In this document: positions 31,708 through 43,700 of the stretch, one piece after another
Layout: the number at the start of each line of letters is the position of its first letter
Numbering within the stretch: the first letter of the stretch is position 1
Assembly: GCA_035610835.1 (NCBI GenBank)
Contig: CM069459.1
Coordinates: 55,347,316-55,411,315 of the forward strand
Reading direction: 5' to 3'
From: Ophiura sarsii
Lineage: Eukaryota > Echinodermata > Ophiuroidea > Amphilepidida > Ophiuridae
DNA length: 64,000 nucleotides
The notes under the pieces: model-generated
What the model saw: the letters and a program-made list of their open reading frames with translations, nothing else
What the model was told of the DNA's origin: nothing
Databases searched by the model: none
Program-made: the position numbers and the translations under genes

Positions 31708-32640
31708 TTAGGGTTATTTGTTGCAATGCTTTATAGCAAATTACATTGATTATTTTGTTGCATGCTAGCGTGATACTTGGTTTTGTGGAATTGAAGGGAA
31801 ATTCCTATAGTAACAAAAATTAAAGTACCCTAATTCTTAAGAACTTCAATACTTTAACATATATAGATGCAATAATTAGGGTTATTTGTTGCAATGCTTC
31901 GCAAATTACATTGATTATTTTGTTGCATGCTTGCATGATACTTGGTTTCGTGGAACAGGCGCGGATACAGGGGGGGGGGGCCCCGACGGGCCCGTGCCCC
32001 CCCCCCCCCCCCCTACCAAAAAAAAAAAAAAAAAAGGAAAAAAGAAGAAGAAAAAAAAGAAAGAGAGGAAGAAGAGGGGGGGGGCACATCACCCCTCAGA
32101 CTCCCCCTGTTCGAGCTTTTAAACAATCTATACTTAAATTAAGAAAAAATCAGTATATACGTCGTATGCTCTACTTCTTTCTTGCATTGATAACAAATAT
32201 ATATTGATTGGAAATGAAGAGGTGGCTTTTTGATAAAATGTTGGTCAAAAGTATACACCAGATCGCACCAAATGAGTTCGAAAATTGAAAAAAATTCTAC
32301 TTCTGAGGGGGGCACTTCCCCCCTCAGACTCCCCCTGTTCGACCTTTCAAATCATCTATACTTAAATCAAAAATATCAGTATAATATGCTCAACTTCTTT
32401 CGTGCATTGATAAAAAAACAAAATATTTATTGGAAATGAAGAGGTGGCTTTTTGATAAAATGTTGGTCAAAAGTATACACCAGATCGCACCAAATGAGTT
32501 CGGAAATTGAAATTTTTTCTACTGCTTGGATGGTACCGGCATTTTTTTGGGCCCCCCCCCCTAAAATTTTCCTGGATCCGCCACTGTCGTGGAATTGTAG
32601 GGAATTAAGTAACAAAAATTAAAAGTATTTTCAAAAGGAC
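31708..32640 (+). repeat. ~165 bp tandem duplication, second unit split by a hAT
   Basis: TTAGGGTTATTTGTTGCAATG starts at about 31709 and again at about 31876. Both units continue through GATTATTTTGTTGCATGC, ACTTGGTTT and GTGGAATTG to AACAAAAATTAAAGT. In the second unit this last part is found only after the hAT insertion (32587 on). Confidence 0.85.
31956..32586 (+). mobile_element. hAT-like element, 631 bp, TSD TCGTGGAA
   Basis: The ends are CAGGCGCGGATACAGG and CCTGGATCCGCCACTG. The exact 8 bp duplication TCGTGGAA lies at 31948-31955 and 32587-32594, and the undisturbed site is readable in the first tandem unit (TTGTGGAA near 31787). Inside, ~235 bp occur twice (about 32086-32300 and 32323-32510), with CTCAGACTCCCCCTGTTCGA and GAAATGAAGAGGTGGC. 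Long A/K-rich frames across it are low complexity. Confidence 0.92.
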
Positions 32641-32680
32641 TTCAATACTTTAACTTCAGTGCAAGGCCAAACTGTAGCAC

Positions 32681-33035
32681 TTAAAGGTAGATGTTCCAAT
32701 TTTAAACTTGAAGTTTACTATTCTACATGAAAGGTCATCCTTAAAAAAGTTGTATTCCAAAGTTTGAGTTGCATAACTCTTAAATGGTTCTTATTTTAGA
32801 CACAAAAGATGCCGTGAAATGTACCCATTGAGTTGTTTACAAACGATATTGGTGGTTACCACCTCTCGCGGTAATTCGACGTTATTTCATCGATTTCTCC
32901 GTAATTATACCGATTTAGGCCGTCAAATTTCAGTATGATGATGAGAAAAATACGAGCTTTCATATGATATGAAAATCTCTGTATGTTTGAAATAATTCTG
33001 TGTTACGAAAATGTGATCGGGTCATCTACCTTTAA
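32681..33035 (+). mobile_element. 'AGGTAGATG' TTAA MITE
   Basis: TTAA lies at both ends. The termini are AGGTAGATGTTCC and GGGTCATCTACCT. It is nearly identical to 36300-36652. Internal landmarks are GGTGGTTACCACC and CGAGCTTTCATATGATATG. Confidence 0.88.
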
Positions 33036-33204
33036 TAGCCCGTCTGTTCACTGGACAGGTGAAAGTGCAAAAGTACCTGCCTAGTGGCTGGATAGCTAGG
33101 GCCTAACTTTCTTCCAAAATCAAATTATTAGTTTTGATAGTAGATAATTCTTCAATCGATGTGTCAAATTGGGACAGGTACATTTCTTGTCGGGCTGTAA
33201 ACTT

Positions 33205-33557
33205 CAGGGGTAGAATTTCGGCGCAAATCCGCAAATCGATTCGCGTCAAATCACTACCGCGCGAATCCAGTTGGATTCCCGCAAAAAAACAAAAAACAAA
33301 AAATCTTTTTTTTTTTTTACTTTTTTTTTTTTTGTAAGTCCAAAACAGGACATTAGATGACTGGTAGTTGACCTTTAGTCAACAAACATGCCGAAATTGG
33401 AAGTTGTGCACGCTTATAGCCTTATTCTGGATATTATTTTCATTAATTTCGCAATAATCCATGGATTCTCAAAATTGGCGAGAATCTGGATTCTCGCAAA
33501 ATCCTTCCGCGAGAATCTGTTAAGATTCTCGCGGTTGGTTACGAAATTCTACCCCTG
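33205..33557. mobile_element. TIR element CAGGGGTAGAATTTCG, 353 bp
   Basis: CAGGGGTAGAATTTCG and CGAAATTCTACCCCTG are exact inverted ends, with AACTT on both flanks (33200-33204, 33558-33562). The interior is built of GATTCTCGC / GCGAGAATC words and T and A runs. The CAGGGG ends look hAT-like, but the visible duplication is 5 bp. Confidence 0.85.
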
Positions 33558-33562
33558 AACTT

Positions 33563-34440
33563 TTAGAAGCTACCCGTGCCTGATTGGCTATTACAAAAAG
33601 GATCCAGCCCTGCTTTAGTGAGTACAACTTTAGCTATAGTTAGAAACATCTTGAACTTATTCCTCACCGCATTTGTATGATCTTTTGACAATTTTGCTAG
33701 TTGGAATTATAAAGCCTGTTTCGTAACTTTTTCTTTTACTATTAGTCTTAAAACCTTTGATTAAAGACACTTTTAGTCGCTTCGTTTAGTTCTGGACTAT
33801 GTCTGGAAACATCGTGATTTGGACTTTCATCTTTTACTTTTTTATCATAGTGAATGTAATCACCAAACCTTTTGAAGGTGACATTTTATGTTGTCAGAAT
33901 TTAACACTCCAAACTTGCACTCTTTCCGCTTCATCCCCATGGCAACCATCTTAAGAGCCCACCAAGTTCAAGTTTGTTTACATTCACGCCAACTCACAAC
34001 AACATCCCCGATACCTAAATGGTACATCCCCATACCAGCCAGTAAATTGCTCGACCCCCGACCCGTTGCAGCCGTGGTTACAGATAGGCTCCCGTGCAGA
34101 CAGGCAAGCACTGGCTGCTATGAGCATTAGTAAGGGGTCAACAATCCTGATCAAAACTCTACACTAGTTAGCAAGCCAATAGACTGGAGCAGGCACAAGC
34201 CTATAGATGCCTGCACACCACCAGCTTGGCACTGGCCGCCCCATTTGCACTGGGCAACTTGGAAAATATTAAAAAAATATATCACAGATATGTGACACCG
34301 GTGATATTTAGAAATGTCCGCACGTATGGACCAAGTTTGCTGACTACCATCGCTGCAAATGTCCCACTATATCGAATACGATACGTAAGTCGTCATCGTC
34401 TGTGATCAGACATCTAATCAACGAGAAAGCCGACCGGGCC
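33563..34440. other. Non-coding, unusually unique sequence
   Basis: From about 33900 to 34440 the base composition is more balanced and no repeat family is recognised, unlike most of the window. CCCCATGGCAACCATC near 33937 resembles half of an RFX site. No convincing exon. Confidence 0.4.
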
Positions 34441-34724
34441 CAGCTCGTTATCGTTCATCCTCTGCAGTGGTGTAAATTTTAGCCGTTAATTGGAAGAGTG
34501 GTATCTAGAGGCGACCCGGTTGTTAAGGGATTTTCTTGATGTGAACCAATTGAAACAGTTGGTGTTGTTGTTTGTATATAACTTTTTGAAGTGATTGACT
34601 CCCCAAGCAGCAGCATTTTGTGATTATACTCTTGGAATTCTGTATATATTACCTATTTCTTATCTTTGGAACATTGGATCGGACGGATTGTTATATTAGT
34701 AGTTTGATTTGATTTTGTAATTAG
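34441..34724 (+). promoter_or_regulatory. Candidate promoter and leader exon (weak)
   Basis: TATATAA at 34575-34581 is followed about 145 bases later by a consensus donor, TTAG/GTAAGT, at 34725. The stretch lies next to the most unique sequence in the window. No open frame of note is present between them, so any exon would be untranslated leader. Confidence 0.2.
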
Positions 34725-35167
34725 GTAAGTGAATTACTCTTCTCTCTCTCTCTGTAGTAAACTCCTACCGATTCCTCTGACTTTCTCTGCCAAAAATAGC
34801 ACAGCACAAAATAGTTGTTTTGATAGCAAGTGCCATAGAGTTTGTTGGGGATGAAAGTTGACCTCGTAGGTAGTAGGGTCACGCTATTTGAGTGGCAGGC
34901 TCTGTATTGCAGTGCTTTTCAAAACATAATAGTCAAAAACCAAAGGATAATGTTTACTGTCCTGGGGGAATAGATGTGTATTGAAATTTCTTTCATGGCT
35001 TGGTTTGCCTGAAAAGTTCCCCAACTATCAATCAATAATTTCTTTTTTTTACTGGCTGGGTGTTTTCAAACATTTGGATTGATTTATTTCAAATCAGTGT
35101 CTATTCATTGATTGATTTTCCAATATTGATCAAAGTTGTTATCTGTGGCTGGAACTTTTCCGATGTG

Positions 35168-35418
35168 TTACGTGATCAAGCGAAATGAGTCACATGTCGG
35201 CAGTTTTGAATTTTGATATTTTTCCATCATTCAAAGGCAGGTGAAAATGCTACAGTATGGTCCAAACCCTACTAAAATCGAACTTCTAGTTTTAAAGTTA
35301 CAAACAGTTTACCAACTGAGAAAACAAAGTAAAACATAAGAATTTGTCACTTCTTTTTACCTGTAATTCAAAATCAATATTTCCGACATACGACTCATTC
35401 CGCTTGATCGCGTCACAT
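35168..35418. mobile_element. Inverted-repeat element, 'GATCAAGCGRAATGAGTC' family
   Basis: GTGATCAAGCGAAATGAGTC at the left and GACTCATTCCGCTTGATCGC at the right are inverted, each with CATGTCGG / CCGACATA next to it. Related words occur inside 6728-8312. Confidence 0.65.
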
Positions 35419-35419
35419 C

Positions 35420-35598
35420 TTATCTACCAGCCAGTCCTGCCCAACAGAAATTCCACCAGTCAGTGTAACTCGCTAATTAAACTGTGAGCTTGAACGATTT
35501 TAGCAGACAGTTGGTCAGGTACTTTTGCATCTTCACCCGCCCGAAGCGAAAGTTGCCCGCTATGGGCGGGTGGGCGGGTGCTATTTCCAGGCCTGTTG
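35420..35598. mobile_element. Fragment of the CAGGGATGGAA hAT-like family
   Basis: CACCCGCCCGAAGCGAAAGT, GGGCGGGTGGGCGGG and TATTTCCAGGCCTG match the right half of 3684-4125. The left end is missing. Confidence 0.6.
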
Positions 35599-36169
35599 GT
35601 ATTCCTATGTCATATCTTATAATCTCATATTATCATTGTTGCATGTTTTGTTACCATGGTAAATGTTGAATTTTCACCCTTTTATTCAGCCATGGATTTA
35701 ATTACATAGCTTATTGGGGACTCGGTACGTTGTTTTGACTGGTTGCCATGACGAGAGTTATCAAACTGTTTAATTATGATATTTTTGTTAGAATTAGATC
35801 TGTAGAAATAAAAACCATCCCAATTTTCATGAAAAGGCATGAATAGTGGTGGGCGGAAGGGGTTTGTGAGGTTTTTTTGTTCGCTATCAATTTAGCGACC
35901 AAAACATGCGGAATAGAACATTGTACACTTTTTTGATTCAATGTTGAAAGCCTGATTTTCAACTTGAATAAAAGGTGTGTGTGGTCCACATCCACAAATC
36001 CAAAAATTATATAATGCCCTTCTTTAAAATGTCAAGCCAATTTAATAATTTGTTAAATTCAAAAATATTGTGTTAAAAAAACATGCAATCACCGTGAAAA
36101 ACAGATGTTGACATTAGACACAATCAAGTCATCACAAAGCTGGCACGGTTTTACCAAGTTTATCGACCT

Positions 36170-36710
36170 TTAACCCCTTGAGAACTACCTGCCGATTGGT
36201 CAGAAAGATGGATGCATCATTCGTTGCACCAATCTTAGACATTGTTAGAATGATTGTGTCTATGAAAAAGATTGGAGTGAAATATTGTTAAGCAGCATTT
36301 TAAAGGTAGATGTTCCGATTTTCAACTTGAAGTTTTCTATTCTACATGAAAGGTCATCCTTAAAAAAGTCGTGTTCCAAAGTTTGAGTTGCATAGCTCTA
36401 ATGGTTCTTATTTTAGACGCACAAGATACTGTGAACTGTACCCATTGAGTAGTACACAAACTATATCGGTGGTTACCACCATTCGCGGTAATTCGACGTT
36501 ATTTCATCGATTTCTTCGTAATTATGCTGATTTAGGTCGTCAAATTTCAGTATGATGATGAGAAAAATACGAGCTTTCATATGATATGAAAATCTCCGTA
36601 TGTTTGAAATAATTTTGTGTTACGAAAATGTGATCGGGTCATCTACCTTTAATTGGTTCAAATAAGTATATCTTTTAAGTAACCAATGATAAACAGTGTT
36701 AGGCCTAAAC
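36170..36710 (+). repeat. Older repeat split by the 36300-36652 MITE
   Basis: The flanks (GATTGGTCAGAAAGATGGAT at the left; AACCAATGATAAACAGTGTT at the right) together match the complement of 21728-21905. Confidence 0.75.
36300..36652 (+). mobile_element. 'AGGTAGATG' TTAA MITE, 353 bp
   Basis: TTAA lies at both ends (36300-36303, 36649-36652), with AGGTAGATGTTCCGATT and GATCGGGTCATCTACCT termini. It differs from 32681-33035 by few substitutions, indicating recent activity. Confidence 0.9.
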
Positions 36711-37340
36711 TGTCTATAATTATGGAAAAGGAAAGTGTGCAAAATTGAGGGTTTATTTTGGTACTCCCACGCAAAGGGACATTTTACCGGGTTCATCATT
36801 GATCAGTTCTAAATCACAATACGTTTTTTGTCAGGATTTAGCTCTGAATTCATCAAGACAAAACATAGAAAATTGTTTTGACTGCTGTAAACGTGGACAT
36901 TTTCAAACTACATTATTTTTTTTGTGACTCACGCTTTTCGCCCTCAACACAGCTACCGCGAAAATAATAACACGCAAATAATTATTATTTCTTTCGCGTG
37001 TAGGTCTATTGCTGAAGCTACAGATCTTGAATTTAAAAACATGCAAACAGGTCAAAATTAGAAAGTGCAAAAATTTAATCGCACACAAATTACCACTTTT
37101 TTATAAGTAAATTAGACGTGAGTTGGACTATTTTAAATCACTTCAGTCATGTTTGAAAAACAGTTTAGAAGACTAAAGAAACAGTTTTAACAATTTCTGT
37201 TAGTGTATTTCCAGAAAGCAAAATTCTGGAAAAAAAACTTACTTTTTCTGGAATTTCCAAAATTAGGGTAGGTATTCAGTTGTACAGTGATCACTTTTTT
37301 GTCAGTTGTTGGCAATGGACTGCCTCTTGTCCATTGATAA

Positions 37341-37590
37341 GGCAAAAAAAAAGTTGACTTGCCCTTTCAGGGCCAGCAGTCTGGGGCGGACGGTCGGATT
37401 TTTTTTTTTTTAAATTAAATTTTAAATTTTAAACAGGGAGATACTTCACAAAACACGTGTTTTGTTTTGTTTTTTGTTTTTTTCTTCAATTTTTTTTTAA
37501 AAAATTTTAAAAAAAATAGCGACCCTAGATTTCCAAAAATTCAGGTCGGTCGGAAAGGGCAAGTCAACTTTTGTTGTTGTTGTTGTTGCC
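37341..37590. mobile_element. Harbinger-like MITE, TAA duplication
   Basis: TAA lies at 37338-37340 and 37591-37593. The ends are GGCAAAAAAAAAGTTGACTT and AAGTCAACTTTTGTTGTTG..GCC. AGTTGACTTGCCCTTTC is inverted at the other end. The interior is A/T homopolymer with GGTCGGTCGG-like words. Confidence 0.8.
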
Positions 37591-37914
37591 TAAGTAAGTT
37601 ACAATTGTTACATTGTATTGTATAACGTCTTCGATTTGATTTAACTTTAACAGGCATACAGGAACCAGTACAGGAACTGTATTTATTACAACCCTGTTTT
37701 ATATTAAGAAATCACCTTCAGAAACTTTTAATAGCTTTATTTTTGGACCAAATCCATACACCCTGATTATTTTTGCACAAACAATTTTTCGCGCTCGCAA
37801 AAATAAACTAATATCCAAATGTTAAGGATTCTGAACTCTCAACTTTGTGTTCTTTCATATAGATGTCATACTCCGTGTGCATTTACATATACTTAATTAC
37901 ACATCAGATTTTGT

Positions 37915-38155
37915 TAATCCAGCTAGTCGGGCAGGTAATTCACAAAAATACCTGCCCGACATAAATTCCACAAGCCAGTATAACTCCCGTGCACTGCGAG
38001 TTTGAAAAATGTTACCCGCAAATTTTTACCTGCCAGTTGGGCAGGTAACTTTTGTTATTTCACAAGCCCAATCATTGACCCTATGGCCCATAACGCAAAT
38101 GTTAGCTACATGTATGGGCAGGTGGACGGGTGCTATATATTTCCAGACCTGTTAC
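37915..38155. mobile_element. Degraded CAGGGATGGAA-family copy
   Basis: It has AGTCGGGCAGGTAATTCAC, ACCTGCCCGACATAAATTCC and, at the right, GGGTGCTATATATTTCCAGACCTG. The left CAGGG end is missing. Confidence 0.6.
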
Positions 38156-38168
38156 ACACACTAGATTA

Positions 38169-38499
38169 GGCACACAAAAAAAGTAATGTTGTCCTCCACA
38201 GCTTTCAGAGAGGAGTGGCGGGCGGGTGGATTTTAAAAAAAATATTTTTTTATTTTTTATTTTCTTATACCAGCCGAAGCTCAAAGTTCAGCCAACAAGA
38301 AGTTGTAATCACTCTAAGAGTCACACTTATAAGTTATAAACACTTAATTTAATATTCAATGCTATTTAAACTGTTTTTAAAAAAAAACTGGGGAAAAAAA
38401 GAGGCTGAAAAAAGAAATCTGGGAAGAAAAAAAAATCGGAGCGGCCCTAAATCTGACGAGCAGGCGGTGGAGGAAAACCTTACAATTTGTTGTTGTGCC
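38169..38499. mobile_element. Harbinger-like MITE, 331 bp
   Basis: TTA (38166-38168) and TAA (38500-38502) flank it. The ends are GGCACACAAAAAAAGTAATG and CAATTTGTTGTTGTGCC, with GTCCTCCAC / GTGGAGGAA just inside. Confidence 0.75.
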
Positions 38500-38504
38500 T
38501 AACT

Positions 38505-40974
38505 GTAAGTGGTCAAAATACAAGGTAGGGTAAAAATTTGATGATCTGTATAATTATAGTACATGTATATTACTAGACCATGCAGGCCGGGCTACGAGGC
38601 GGTACATATCCATAGGGTCCAACATCCTGTATTGCTTCCGAGTGCTTAATCGTAGTAGATTACTTTGATTGTTGATGGGATTAATAGATTACATATGGCT
38701 ACCAAGAAATGAGGGGGTATTTTACGAGTAACTGTAATGATACGTGACAGGTTGAGGATATTGGTTGTTGGTAGGATAAGAATAGATCGTGAGGCCAATC
38801 AGGATTGGGAAATGTCCGGGGGGGGGGGGGGGGGGGGGGAGTCGGGTATAATGTTGTAATCATCCACATGAACAAAAACCTGGATTACGGGTGCTTTTTT
38901 CAATCACAACAATGGCGCGAGCCCTTGCTACGGGTATCAAAACTGCGAATTTCAGAGAATAAGGGTGTCTTTTTCAACCTGAATTCACGCCAAAGGGTTG
39001 CTTGGGTCGATAGTCACGTGTCATCATTGAATAAATAGCCCAAATAGTTAGGCCTAGACATATTTATTAAAAAAAGTAAATGACACAATTACTTCATAAT
39101 GTTCATTTCAGTCTTGAACTCCATCTTGAGGACCTGTATATCGTCGTTTTACTTTTTCCTTCTTTGGGAATCCGCATAATAAGGGTGGATTCACACGGAT
39201 GATTACAACTTTTATACATAAGTGCCCCCCCCCCCCCGGAGGGAAATGTACAATATAGTCAGTAGGCAAAATCTATGACATTTACATGTAGGTAGAATGA
39301 ATTGAGTTTACCTAAGGTCATGAGTATATTTCAACTTAACCTGAACAGACTATAATTACTGTAGAAGAAAGATGGGTAGTATACGTTACATCGCTGAGTG
39401 TAGAAGCAAATAAATAAAGATGAGTTCATACAATGTATCAAATATTTTATTATTTGACGTTTCGCCTGGGGAAGCCTGGATAATTATTAAAGTGCATTCA
39501 CCATAAAATACAACATGACATAATGTGGATTAAATTGAGTAACACTTTTGTTACAAAAAGTTCATGAGCATGTTGCAACTTAACCTGAACAGAATAATGA
39601 TTACTGTATGTAGTTCATCCACCTAAATACAACATGACATTAGCAAAAGGTCATTGGCCTGGAGGGAGGGACTGACATTGGAAGATGTTCTTATTTAACT
39701 CTCTTCTTCTTGCTCTTCCGACCACCCCCTCCTTCGCCCAGTCCGTACATATCAGCTCTAAAGACCCTTATTTTATGTTGCAAATTTAACAATCACAAAA
39801 AATGTATGTTGTAAAGCCCCAATTGGATCATGGATGGTAAACTCACACACCCCTACCAAACATGTACAATTCCGTGGGAATCATTAAAAAATTCCCTTCA
39901 AGATTACAAATTTCACCACATTTTTTTTTTTAAAGATCACCGCTAATTCTGCCTCCAAATAACCAAATTTCCAATTAATGTTGTTTACCAATTCCACACT
40001 TATTCCAGGAATGCAACTTACTCTTCCATTAGTAAGCTGTCTACTCAAATTTGCGTAAACCCATTTCTCATTAGAGTATTGAAACTCTATGTGCCATAGA
40101 AACTCACAAACGACCTGTGTCGAGAATGTTCTCGATTCCATCAAAGCAACATGAAGAACTAATAGATTATCATGGATCAAAATTACATTTGTGTGCTGTG
40201 AGAGAGATCTCAACTTGCCCTACATTCCAGACATCCCATTATTGACCTATATAATAAAATATTAAACGCATGCATCACTTGCAAATGAATTACTTTTTTG
40301 AGAATTGATATTAAGGGAAAAGCGATTGCATTTTCTCCTAAAAGATGCCCTCCGGGATGTTGCATTTACTCAAATACTGTTTGGAAGGGGGTGGGTGGAG
40401 CATCTGTTTAAAACTGAATAATCAAAAGCACATTTTTTTCATCAATTTTTAACATGCTTTTGCAACAGGAGAACTAGCCATTTATATACTTCATCATTCA
40501 AAAGCCCTGAACCGAGGGGCGGCACCAGGGTGTTAGGTTAGCTAGGGGGCCAACACGATGGGGTCCAGGGGCAAAGTCCCTTGGCGGGGTCCAGGGGGAA
40601 GAGCCCTTATGTCTTTCGCCCCCTGAAGCTGTTAATTTTGGGCCTAACAATGTGTCAACAAATCCCTAAAATGGTCTCATTTTAATGCCACAAACGCAAG
40701 GTCAAAAGCGCCATTACATCTGCACATTTGAAAGCTGCTATAATAATATTCCAAACCCCATAAAATCAAACTCAAGTACGAACAAACATATTCAAAGCAT
40801 AACCATGTTGGCGGACAGTATGCTGCTCATTTTTGTTTGTTAAACGTGGGGTTAAGTTAAGTGATGTTCCTTCGGTCACCCGCTTGATCAGTTTCTTGAT
40901 CCACTCTGATTCAAGTTTACTTACTTAGTAACAGCTGGTCAGTAGTAACTTAATACCAAAACTCAAGTGACTCC
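38505..40974. other. Long non-coding stretch with short repeats
   Basis: No gene is visible. It holds a 22-G tract (38818-38839) and a ~45 bp word GGATGATTACAACTTTTAT that recurs at 41573. Two related blocks, 39311-39363 and 39560-39608, contain CAACTTAACCTGAACAGA. Near 40540-40610 is a GGGGTCCAGGGG-rich stretch of the kind seen in the element at 27323. The text around 39655-39850 resembles the inside of 26162-26939. Confidence 0.5.
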
Positions 40975-41222
40975 GAACACTTTCCACGCAGTCGTCTGCA
41001 GAGGACGACAGTTACATAATTTCATAGAATGTTTTAAAAATGTCAATATTATTGAATTTCATCACCGTATTTGGAATCACCATGAGAAATGCCTTGAAAT
41101 AAGTACAAACATGCCTAGTATTTGTTCAGTAATCCTTGACATAGACCTTGAAAGTTGGGAAAGGTCTCTGAAAAATCTGTTTTTTATAGGGTCAAACTAA
41201 TTGCCGTGTGGAAAAGTGTTAA
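40975..41222 (+). mobile_element. CACTTTCC-family TTAA MITE
   Basis: It runs from GAACACTTTCCACGCAGTCG to GTGTGGAAAAGTGTTAA. Confidence 0.8.
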
Positions 41223-41831
41223 CAATTATTGTGCTATCATCAGTAGACAGCATACTTATTAACAATCCACTGTCTATAGTTACATAATCCCTATTAGACT
41301 GATGTGACATTTAGATTAGAATGTATTTCTACAAAACCAATACTTTCCCTCAAAGTATGAGGTAAAAAGTAAAATTCCGCCCGACTAAAACTAAATTCAA
41401 TATTCTGTGTACATATTTTGTGTGTGTCTTTTGCCAAATTTAGAGAATTGGGTAAGGTTAATAAATTTAATTTAGCCTATAATATAGACTTACATAAAAG
41501 AGTATACAAATATCTGGGTTTTTTGTCATGTCTGAAATTTGTTGGATCATTTTGTTTGTAAATATTTCACACGGATGATTACAACTTTTATGCATGAGTG
41601 CCCCCCCCCCACAAGCACACCCATCCTGTTATGAACCAATTGTCCATTTATAGATTATTTCAATTTTGTATCTAGTTATTATTTACAAAGTCCATTTTTT
41701 TCTTTCTAAGTTGGTGATTTAGAATCATTTGGCTTCTATTTAAATTCTGGATTTAAATGTTAGAATAGCTGAAAAAAATGATATAAAAATGAGAAAATAA
41801 TGAATAGAAGGATATTCATACACTCTATGTA

Positions 41832-42090
41832 GTGTTGAACCAATCAGGAAGCAGGAATTACAAATACGCGGAGTGCATTGAAAGTGTCCACCTGCACTCC
41901 GCGTGTGCGCCGTTCAAATCACGCAGTGCGCGTTTTGTTTTGATTCGTTGTTCAAGATTTGCGGGTTCGCCGATTTTCACTGCGGGTGTTAGCAAACTTG
42001 TTAAAGTGTTTTTAGTCGTTTTACATAGATCAAAATTATGCCTAAATTGTGTTGAATTTTTATTTGTATAGTGTCGTGTATGAATTAGGT
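41832..42090 (+). other. GC- and CpG-richer patch
   Basis: It contains a CCAAT box (AACCAATCAGG at 41848) and several GCG words in an AT-rich context. Both strands have ~80-96 codon frames without recognisable domains. It could be a promoter or first exon, but no TATA box or splice donor stands out. Confidence 0.25.
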
Positions 42091-42091
42091 C

Positions 42092-42263
42092 AATGCATGC
42101 ATATGTTTTGTTTCTCGAAAAATTAGAAAAATCAATGCACTTGCGCAAATGTTGATATGCTCACAATAGCACTCCCCCTTCGGGGTCATGCCATTATTCA
42201 CACATCAACATCAGCGCGCGTGCATTGATTTGTCTAATTTCTCTCGAAACAGAACATACGCAT
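42092..42263. mobile_element. Hairpin MITE, ~170 bp
   Basis: ATGCATATGTTTTGTTTCTC...AATCAATGCACTTGCGCAAATGTTGAT pairs with ATCAACATCAGCGCGCGTGC..GAAACAGAACATACGCAT. The loop carries CCCCCTTCGGGG. Confidence 0.85.
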
Positions 42264-42864
42264 TTATTGACCTATAAACGACGCACTCTTGTTTCTTTAC
42301 ATATACTTGCCAAAAGTTGCCGAAACCGATCTGATTTCTTCATTGCAATGTGCTATGGAACAACATGATTCACTTTCTATATTTAACGTTCATTTGTACC
42401 CTTTCCTATACTGCAAACACGCTTATTTTCATAGGCAGAATTGTTCACGTTTTATTAATTTAAACAATTTCCTATCATTTGTATTTAAAGTTTACATTCC
42501 GAATGTTATTCCCATATTTTTCATATTTGTGTAACAGTGTGCAGCAAATAATTATAATTTTAAGGTTGACAGTAAACCTTATTAACCATGTCATTAGTAC
42601 TCCCTGCTTTCCCCTAAAGCTGTAAGCAACAGGGTACTGGCTCGTGCCAGTTACCCACAGCCCGTGTGCCGCTCAAACCCGCACCGCACCAAATCGTCTG
42701 TGACAGGTAGGCAAATACAAAACATCTGGGTCGGATCGGACTCAATATCGTGACATAACGGTTTGATTTGAAAAATACGTTGAATACTGTGTACTGGGAT
42801 GAATGGCCTGCCCTGATTGTCCAAAGGGGGAAACCTCCTTTTTAAATACGCATTCGGGTAATAA

Positions 42865-43208
42865 GGCCAACAACAAAAATATGTTGGATTGCCCTTTCCC
42901 GAACGATCGTAAAAATCGGGAAAACTCAGTCAGGTTTTTATTTAATTAATTTTTAATTAAATGTTAATATTAATTTTTAAATTTTTATTTAATTAATTTA
43001 AAAAAAAAATTGTGACCCCACTCTGAAATATATATTATCCATGCCTCCAGACTATGCCTTTTTGATATCAAAATTTAGTTAAATTATAAACCTCATAGTG
43101 TATTCTAGTGTGATTCAGTCATTCTTTGGAATCTAAAAATAAATAAATTGACCTACCGACCCCCAAAAAAATTGAGGTGAAAGGGCAATTCAACCTTTTT
43201 TATAGGCC
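42865..43208. mobile_element. Harbinger-like MITE, 344 bp, TAA duplication
   Basis: TAA lies on both sides (42862-42864, 43209-43211). The ends are GGCCAACAACAAAAA and TTTTTTATAGGCC. The body matches 2112-2422 (GTTGGATTGCCCTTTCC, CACTCTGAAATAT, TTCTAGTGTGATTCAGTCAT). Confidence 0.85.
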
Positions 43209-43700
43209 TAATCTAGATGAACCCTGTAAAAGTGTGTGCAAATTGTAAAATTATAATTAATAAAAATAAATAGTTACGCTTCTAATTTCTTCTCAAAATT
43301 GTGAGAACTTTGGCCATTCTGTTGTTTTTATTGGCTTTTTAAAAGCCTGGTACAATCATTTTGCTTGAGCCAATCATCAGGACCCAAATATGTTTATAGT
43401 ATGGTACTCTAAGTACCTTACACACTAAAGAAATATATATTTTATATATTTTTATTTCTGGGCAAACATGTGCCTATGATGGACATAATTATTTCTTATA
43501 AATTTAAATCGAACCCTCGATATTTCTAGAAACGTTACAGTACTTATTTGAAATTATCCTATATCATCAGAAAATTATTTGTAGTATTTTGTGGTACAGA
43601 TTCTAATAAATGCTGTATTCGTGGAAGGCGATGATCCCAAAAGAGTTGTAGACAATAAATGATTCTGAGTCACAAGGAGTTTCTAAATACTTTTAGCCTT

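Noticed and set aside
31886..32207. Lysine- and glycine-rich proteins on + strand
   Set aside because: These are translated homopolymers inside the hAT-like element 31956-32586.
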